A stretch of DNA of 40,101 bases from Rheinheimera sp. Its GTDB lineage: Bacteria; Pseudomonadota; Gammaproteobacteria; Enterobacterales; Alteromonadaceae. A program made the position numbers and the translations under genes. This document shows positions 36,726-40,101 of the stretch, in pieces. Every line of letters begins with the position of its first letter. Position 1 is the first letter of the stretch. The notes under the pieces are model-generated. The model was not told the origin of the DNA and did no database searches. It worked only from the letters and a program-made list of their open reading frames with translations. The DNA lies in the NCBI GenBank assembly GCA_003482455.1, contig DMYW01000056.1:1-40101 (forward strand), in the 5' to 3' direction.

Positions 36726-36742
36726 ACAGCTTGCCCTGTCAA
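36713..36742 (-). promoter_or_regulatory. Promoter of the ABC / permease-peptidase operon
   Basis: Minus strand: -35 TTGACA (36737-36742, perfect), 18-base spacer, -10 GATAAA (36713-36718, 4 of 6). It lies 23 bases upstream of the ATPase ATG at 36690, giving a very short leader. Confidence 0.6.
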
Positions 36743-36837
36743 ATGCAAGGCGGCAAAGGGCAAAGTTTAACCAAATGTTTCGTTAGCCATACTTTTAAAG
36801 GCAGTGCGTGCTGTGGTTGATGCGATGTTTTGGCGTG

Positions 36838-36868
36838 TTAAGTCGGGTCAGGGGACACCCGTGCTTAA
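36838..36868. repeat. Imperfect palindrome downstream of the PiuC-type gene
   Basis: TTAAG-T-CGGGT (36838-36848) and ACCCG-TG-CTTAA (36857-36868) flank an 8-base loop containing CAGGGGAC. The hairpin has a small internal loop and no T-run. It is in the 194-base gap between the hydroxylase stop and the ABC ATPase start and resembles a solitary REP-type element. Confidence 0.45.
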
Positions 36869-36884
36869 CGCCTCACAGAGAATT

Positions 36885-37565
36885 TTACATCTCAGTCCAT
36901 TGCCGCAATAAATTGTGATAATGCCCAGTTAAACCCAGCACCGCCGCGTTGTCCCCCACTTGCTGACGCAAACTTTGAATATGCCCGTCGAGCTCAAATA
37001 ACATGCTGCGTTTGAAGGCATCTCGCACCATGGATTGAGTCCAAAAAAAGCTGCACACTCGCTCGCCCCGCGTCACGGGTAACACTTGGTGCAAGCTGGT
37101 TGACGGATACAAAATCAAATCACCAGCTGGCAGTTTGATTTCATGGGCGCCGTAGGTGTCGATCACTTGCAGCTCACCGCCGTCGTAGTCATCCGGTTCG
37201 GTTAAAAACAACGTGGAAGACACATCAGTACGCAGGCTTACATGGCTGTTCGGTAACAACCGCACCGCGCCATCAACGTGTAAACCATAATGCTCGCCGC
37301 CGGCGTAACTGTTAAACAGTGGCGGTACCGTGCGCAGCGGCAGCGCCGCCGCCATAAACTGCGGGTGTTGATACAGTTTTTGTAGAATAAACTGCCCCAA
37401 GTCGCGGCCCACTGGGCTGTCGATCGGCAACTGTTTGTTGTGTTTCACCAAAGCGCCTTGCGGTCCCACGGTTTCACGGCCGTCGGTCCACTGCGCTTGT
37501 GCAAGCGCCTGTCGACACTGCGCCACTTCGCTTTTGCTTAATAGCCCTTCGATATGCAATAGCAT
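36885..37565 (-). CDS. Fe(II)/2-oxoglutarate-dependent PKHD-type hydroxylase (PiuC/YbiX)
   Basis: 226-residue cytoplasmic dioxygenase; E. coli YbiX has 225. The iron ligands are H96 and D98 in YGLHVDGAVR and H159 in STSLHQVLPVTRGERV, with R169 placed to bind 2-oxoglutarate. The first 30 residues (LLHIEGLLSKSEVAQCRQAL) are typical of PiuC. The frame opens at a TTG, but the ATG at 37565 preceded by AGGGG at 6 bases fits the family. It follows the TonB receptor gene by 62 bases, the usual fiu-ybiX or piuA-piuC pairing, and is expected to be iron-repressed with it. Its substrate is unknown. Confidence 0.93.
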   Translation of the reverse strand: MLLHIEGLLSKSEVAQCRQALAQAQWTDGRETVGPQGALVKHNKQLPIDSPVGRDLGQFILQKLYQHPQFMAAALPLRTVPPLFNSYAGGEHYGLHVDGAVRLLPNSHVSLRTDVSSTLFLTEPDDYDGGELQVIDTYGAHEIKLPAGDLILYPSTSLHQVLPVTRGERVCSFFWTQSMVRDAFKRSMLFELDGHIQSLRQQVGDNAAVLGLTGHYHNLLRQWTEM

Positions 37566-37627
37566 TGCTATCCCCTTCATGAACAACTGCGGGCAAGTCG
37601 CCCTGCCCGCATCGATGATGATTGAAC

Positions 37628-39928
37628 TTAGAAACTGTAATTCACGCCCAGCTTGACCGAACGTGGCGTGCCAGGGAAATAACGACCACCGCCGTTATTC
37701 AGTGACTGCACATAGTCTTCATCCAGCAGGTTATACAGGTTGGCTTGTACACTTAGGTCTGGGGTGACTTGATACGAAACCATGGCATCCATCACCCAAT
37801 AATCCGGCACTTGCACCATAGAGTTGGTCGCCGCGTCTAAGTTGACTGTATTCGAACGAGCAACGGAATCCATATAACGCGCGCCGCCGCCGACTTTTAA
37901 GTCCTGCCAGCTGTAGGTTCCCCAAAGCGTAAAGGTGGTTTTTGGCGTCCATTGGATCACGCCGCCATCGGTGGTCGCGCCGCTATACAAAGCGCCACGA
38001 GTGATATCGGCGTCCAATAACGCCAAGCCCGCGTTGATCTCAAAGTTGTCGATAGGCGAGCCCACCAACACAAACTCAGCGCCGCGCACGCGTTTTTCGC
38101 CAAGCGGCACATAGGTCGTCGCATCGTCACGGACTAACTCGTTTTTGTTGACGCTTTGAAACACAGCAGCCGTCGCGAACAACTTTTTATCCAGCAATTG
38201 CCACTTAGTGCCAAGTTCCAGATTAGTGCCCTTTTGCGGGTCCAACATCGGGTTGTTTTGGTTGCTGGTCGACGTGCTAAGCGAGAAGTTGCTGCCGCCC
38301 GGTGGCAATTGCGAGGTGGCATAACTCAAATACACCGAGCTGGTGTCGGTAGGTTTATAAGTGACACCGGTTTTAAAGCTCAGTAAGTTGTCTGATTTCG
38401 TCGCTTGCGAGCCGATTAACGTGCCTACAGGAATAGTTTGTGGTGTCGCAGTACCTTGCACCGTGATCAGGTTAGTGTCGGTGTTGTAGTGCTCGAAACG
38501 CACGCCGGCGCTGACTTGCCATTGCGGTGTTAAGTCAATGGTATCGAGCGCATACACAGCCGCCGTGCTGGTACGACCGTCGGTTTTCGCGCCGCTACGC
38601 ACCGGTAGTGCAAAGGTGTCGTTGGTCGACGGGTTGTACAGATTGGCATTGGCTTGCGTGGTGCCTGTTGGCAACGCCAGCGTGTAATTGAGCTGACTTT
38701 CGTAACTAAACTCCACGCCCGAGGCAATATTGTGCTGCCAATCACCTTGTTTGAGCTGCAGGTTTAAGTTGGTTTGGTTGATCAAAATTTGGTTTTGTTG
38801 ATCTTTGCCTTGGCGATTGCGGTTAACTTGCCAAGTACTGAGGTCATTCTTAGTAGCCGTTGGAATGATAATGCCGGCCGAGCCTGCGTTAACGCCCGTC
38901 AGGATGTACTCTTGGCTGGCCACGCCGTAGCGACTGGTGTTTTGTAGTTTTACGTTCGGCGCAAAGTCATGTTCAATGCGCAGGGTTGCCATGTCGGCCA
39001 CAATGTGGTCGAAATCGGCTGTGCTGCCATAGAAGTTGCTGCTATCCACTTCACCGTAGGCTGGCGCCGTGTTGTTTGGGAAGGTGCTGGCGATCGTGGC
39101 CGAATAAAAGCCATCCAAGCCAATGGTTGGAATACCGCCATCCGGCACATTGTCTTGTTGCACATGCAAGTAGTTCAAGGTGGTGCGCGTGGCGCTGTCT
39201 AAACCAAACACCAAGGAGGTCGCAAGGCCGGTAGTGTTGTTTTCCACTTCATCGCGCCCCACGACACCACTGTCTTGACGCAACACATTCACCCGCAGCG
39301 CCGCGCCATCGATGGGCAACTGTTGGTTGATATCTGCGCTGACGCGTTTATGCGAGCCTGAACCAACCGTCGCGTTGGCATTGATAAAACTATCGGCTTG
39401 TGCCGATTTGCTGCTCATATTGATATAACCGCTGGACGAGCCGCGACCGTTATCCACGCCCGCAGGGCCTTTGGCGATCTCGACTTGCTCTGTGTTAAAG
39501 GTGTCACGCGAAATGGTGCCTAAGTCGCGGATGCCATCGACATAAATACTGTTTTGCGTATCAAAACCACGCATAAAAATCGAATCGCCGGTGGCGGTGT
39601 TGCCGTTTTCACCCATCAGCATGGTGATGCCTGGCGTGTTGCGCAGCGTCTCTGACAAGGTATTGGCTTGTTGTTGCTGGAATAACTCTTTTTTCACCAC
39701 GACGATGGTTTGTGGCGTATCGACCAGCGGTTTGACTTGTTTAGCTGAACTGACTTTTTCGGCGACAAAAGGCGCAGCTTCAGGTTCAGCGGTTGCTTTC
39801 ACTTGCACTTCCGCCAGCTGTTTTTTTGCCGGTTCCGCCGCGTGCACCGCAGGCAGCGCCAACAGCAGCGCAGTGGCGATCGCATGTTGATGATTAACAG
39901 AATGTTTTTTCGATTTAATAAAGGCCAT
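37628..39928 (-). CDS. TonB-dependent catecholate siderophore receptor (Fiu/PiuA-like)
   Basis: 766-residue outer-membrane receptor for ferric catecholates. A signal peptide (cleavage near VHAAEP) is followed by a TonB-box-like stretch (LAEVQVKA). The plug domain runs from about 65 to 200 (VDTPQTIVVVKKELF, LRNTPGITMLMGENGN, MRGFDTQNSIYVDGIRD, VEIAKGPAGVDNGRG), then a 22-strand barrel ends in VKLGVNYSF with the terminal Phe needed for barrel assembly. The NG..GDSIFMRGFD plug and the neighbouring PKHD hydroxylase point to the Fiu/PiuA subfamily. The promoter carries a Fur-like box. AGGA lies 10 bases before the ATG. Confidence 0.95.
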   Translation of the reverse strand: MAFIKSKKHSVNHQHAIATALLLALPAVHAAEPAKKQLAEVQVKATAEPEAAPFVAEKVSSAKQVKPLVDTPQTIVVVKKELFQQQQANTLSETLRNTPGITMLMGENGNTATGDSIFMRGFDTQNSIYVDGIRDLGTISRDTFNTEQVEIAKGPAGVDNGRGSSSGYINMSSKSAQADSFINANATVGSGSHKRVSADINQQLPIDGAALRVNVLRQDSGVVGRDEVENNTTGLATSLVFGLDSATRTTLNYLHVQQDNVPDGGIPTIGLDGFYSATIASTFPNNTAPAYGEVDSSNFYGSTADFDHIVADMATLRIEHDFAPNVKLQNTSRYGVASQEYILTGVNAGSAGIIIPTATKNDLSTWQVNRNRQGKDQQNQILINQTNLNLQLKQGDWQHNIASGVEFSYESQLNYTLALPTGTTQANANLYNPSTNDTFALPVRSGAKTDGRTSTAAVYALDTIDLTPQWQVSAGVRFEHYNTDTNLITVQGTATPQTIPVGTLIGSQATKSDNLLSFKTGVTYKPTDTSSVYLSYATSQLPPGGSNFSLSTSTSNQNNPMLDPQKGTNLELGTKWQLLDKKLFATAAVFQSVNKNELVRDDATTYVPLGEKRVRGAEFVLVGSPIDNFEINAGLALLDADITRGALYSGATTDGGVIQWTPKTTFTLWGTYSWQDLKVGGGARYMDSVARSNTVNLDAATNSMVQVPDYWVMDAMVSYQVTPDLSVQANLYNLLDEDYVQSLNNGGGRYFPGTPRSVKLGVNYSF

Positions 39929-39969
39929 TGATTTACGTTCCTGTGCAACGACTGTGGTTATCGCGGCGG

Positions 39970-39998
39970 ATCTTATTGAGAATTATTTGCATTTGCAA
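39970..39998 (-). promoter_or_regulatory. Promoter of the TonB receptor gene
   Basis: Minus strand: -35 TTGCAA (39993-39998, 4 of 6), 17-base spacer, -10 TAAGAT (39970-39975, 4 of 6). The ATG is 42 bases further down, at 39928. Confidence 0.5.
39978..39996 (-). promoter_or_regulatory. Fur-box-like operator
   Basis: The 19-mer on minus (GCAAATGCAAATAATTCTC) matches 13 of 19 positions of the classic Fur box and lies almost entirely in the spacer of the receptor promoter, where Fur binding would block transcription under iron sufficiency. Confidence 0.6.
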
Positions 39999-40018
39999 GT
40001 GGTTTTTATTTGCATTTG
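39983..40018. repeat. 13-bp direct repeat upstream of the TonB receptor
   Basis: TTATTTGCATTTG occurs at 39983-39995 and again at 40006-40018, with a period of 23 bases (about two helical turns). The first copy is part of the Fur-like site; the second is a weaker Fur match (10 of 19). Confidence 0.75.
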
Positions 40019-40080
40019 AAGTTGTTTATCAAAGGTGTTTGCAAAAAATACAGGCGCTGCAGTGCCTTCAGCGAGGATAC

Positions 40081-40101
40081 GGTTGGCGGTTGGCGGTTGG
40101 C
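40081..40101. repeat. Tandem heptamer GGTTGGC x3 at window end
   Basis: Three exact head-to-tail copies of GGTTGGC run to the last base of the window, so the array may continue beyond it. Confidence 0.8.

Overview
This window is a stretch of chromosomal core genome from a gammaproteobacterium. It holds three classic gammaproteobacterial neighbourhoods side by side: nlpD-pcm-surE-truD-ispF-ispD-ftsB, eno-pyrG-mazG-relA-rlmD-barA, and acpS-pdxJ-recO-era-rnc-lepB-lepA-rseC-rseB-rseA-rpoE-nadB-sdhE-ygfZ. Gene content and order (a DedA/YqaA-type gene between pcm and nlpD, DUF3135 and DUF2804 genes, a PiuC/Fiu-type iron locus) suggest an Alteromonadales-type organism such as Rheinheimera, Alishewanella or a relative. 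That placement is inferred from gene order and protein style, not from a search.

Layout. Positions 1-4925 (minus strand) are one tightly packed operon from ftsB to nlpD, which is cut by the window edge; most junctions overlap or abut. An unrecognised Cys-rich protein (5038-5703) follows, then eno, pyrG, mazG, relA and rlmD, all on minus, with visible terminators after eno, pyrG and relA. barA (13671-16487, plus) is divergent from rlmD and runs convergently into acpS. From 16473 to 25652 the minus strand carries a translationally coupled chain (lepB-rnc-era-recO-pdxJ-acpS), with lepA upstream and the sigma-E operon rpoE-rseA-rseB-rseC upstream of that. rpoE has a near-perfect sigma-E promoter of its own. 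nadB (plus) is divergent from rpoE. The sdhE-ygfX pair and a small PQ-loop-like membrane protein lie on minus. ygfZ, a SlyD-like FKBP, a DUF2804 gene, creA and a DUF3135 gene lie on plus.

The accessory part is 32242-40101 (minus). It contains a two-gene transporter operon (ABC ATPase, then an 1185-residue ABC-2 permease fused to a periplasmic M1-type metallopeptidase) and an iron-uptake pair (Fiu-like TonB-dependent receptor plus PiuC/YbiX hydroxylase). The receptor promoter carries a Fur-box-like site and a 13-bp direct repeat. The permease-peptidase fusion is the least understood system here. Its peptidase keeps the zinc site but shows no recognisable GxMEN exopeptidase motif, and its promoter overlaps a 7-bp dyad that could be an operator.

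No tRNA, rRNA, CRISPR array, prophage or insertion sequence was seen. No gene-free stretch exceeds 300 bases; the longest, 8874-9106, holds the pyrG promoter and leader. Several starts were moved from the longest open frame to an internal ATG on the basis of Shine-Dalgarno position and family N-termini. Three genes (yqaA-type, rnc, rseB) appear to start with TTG.
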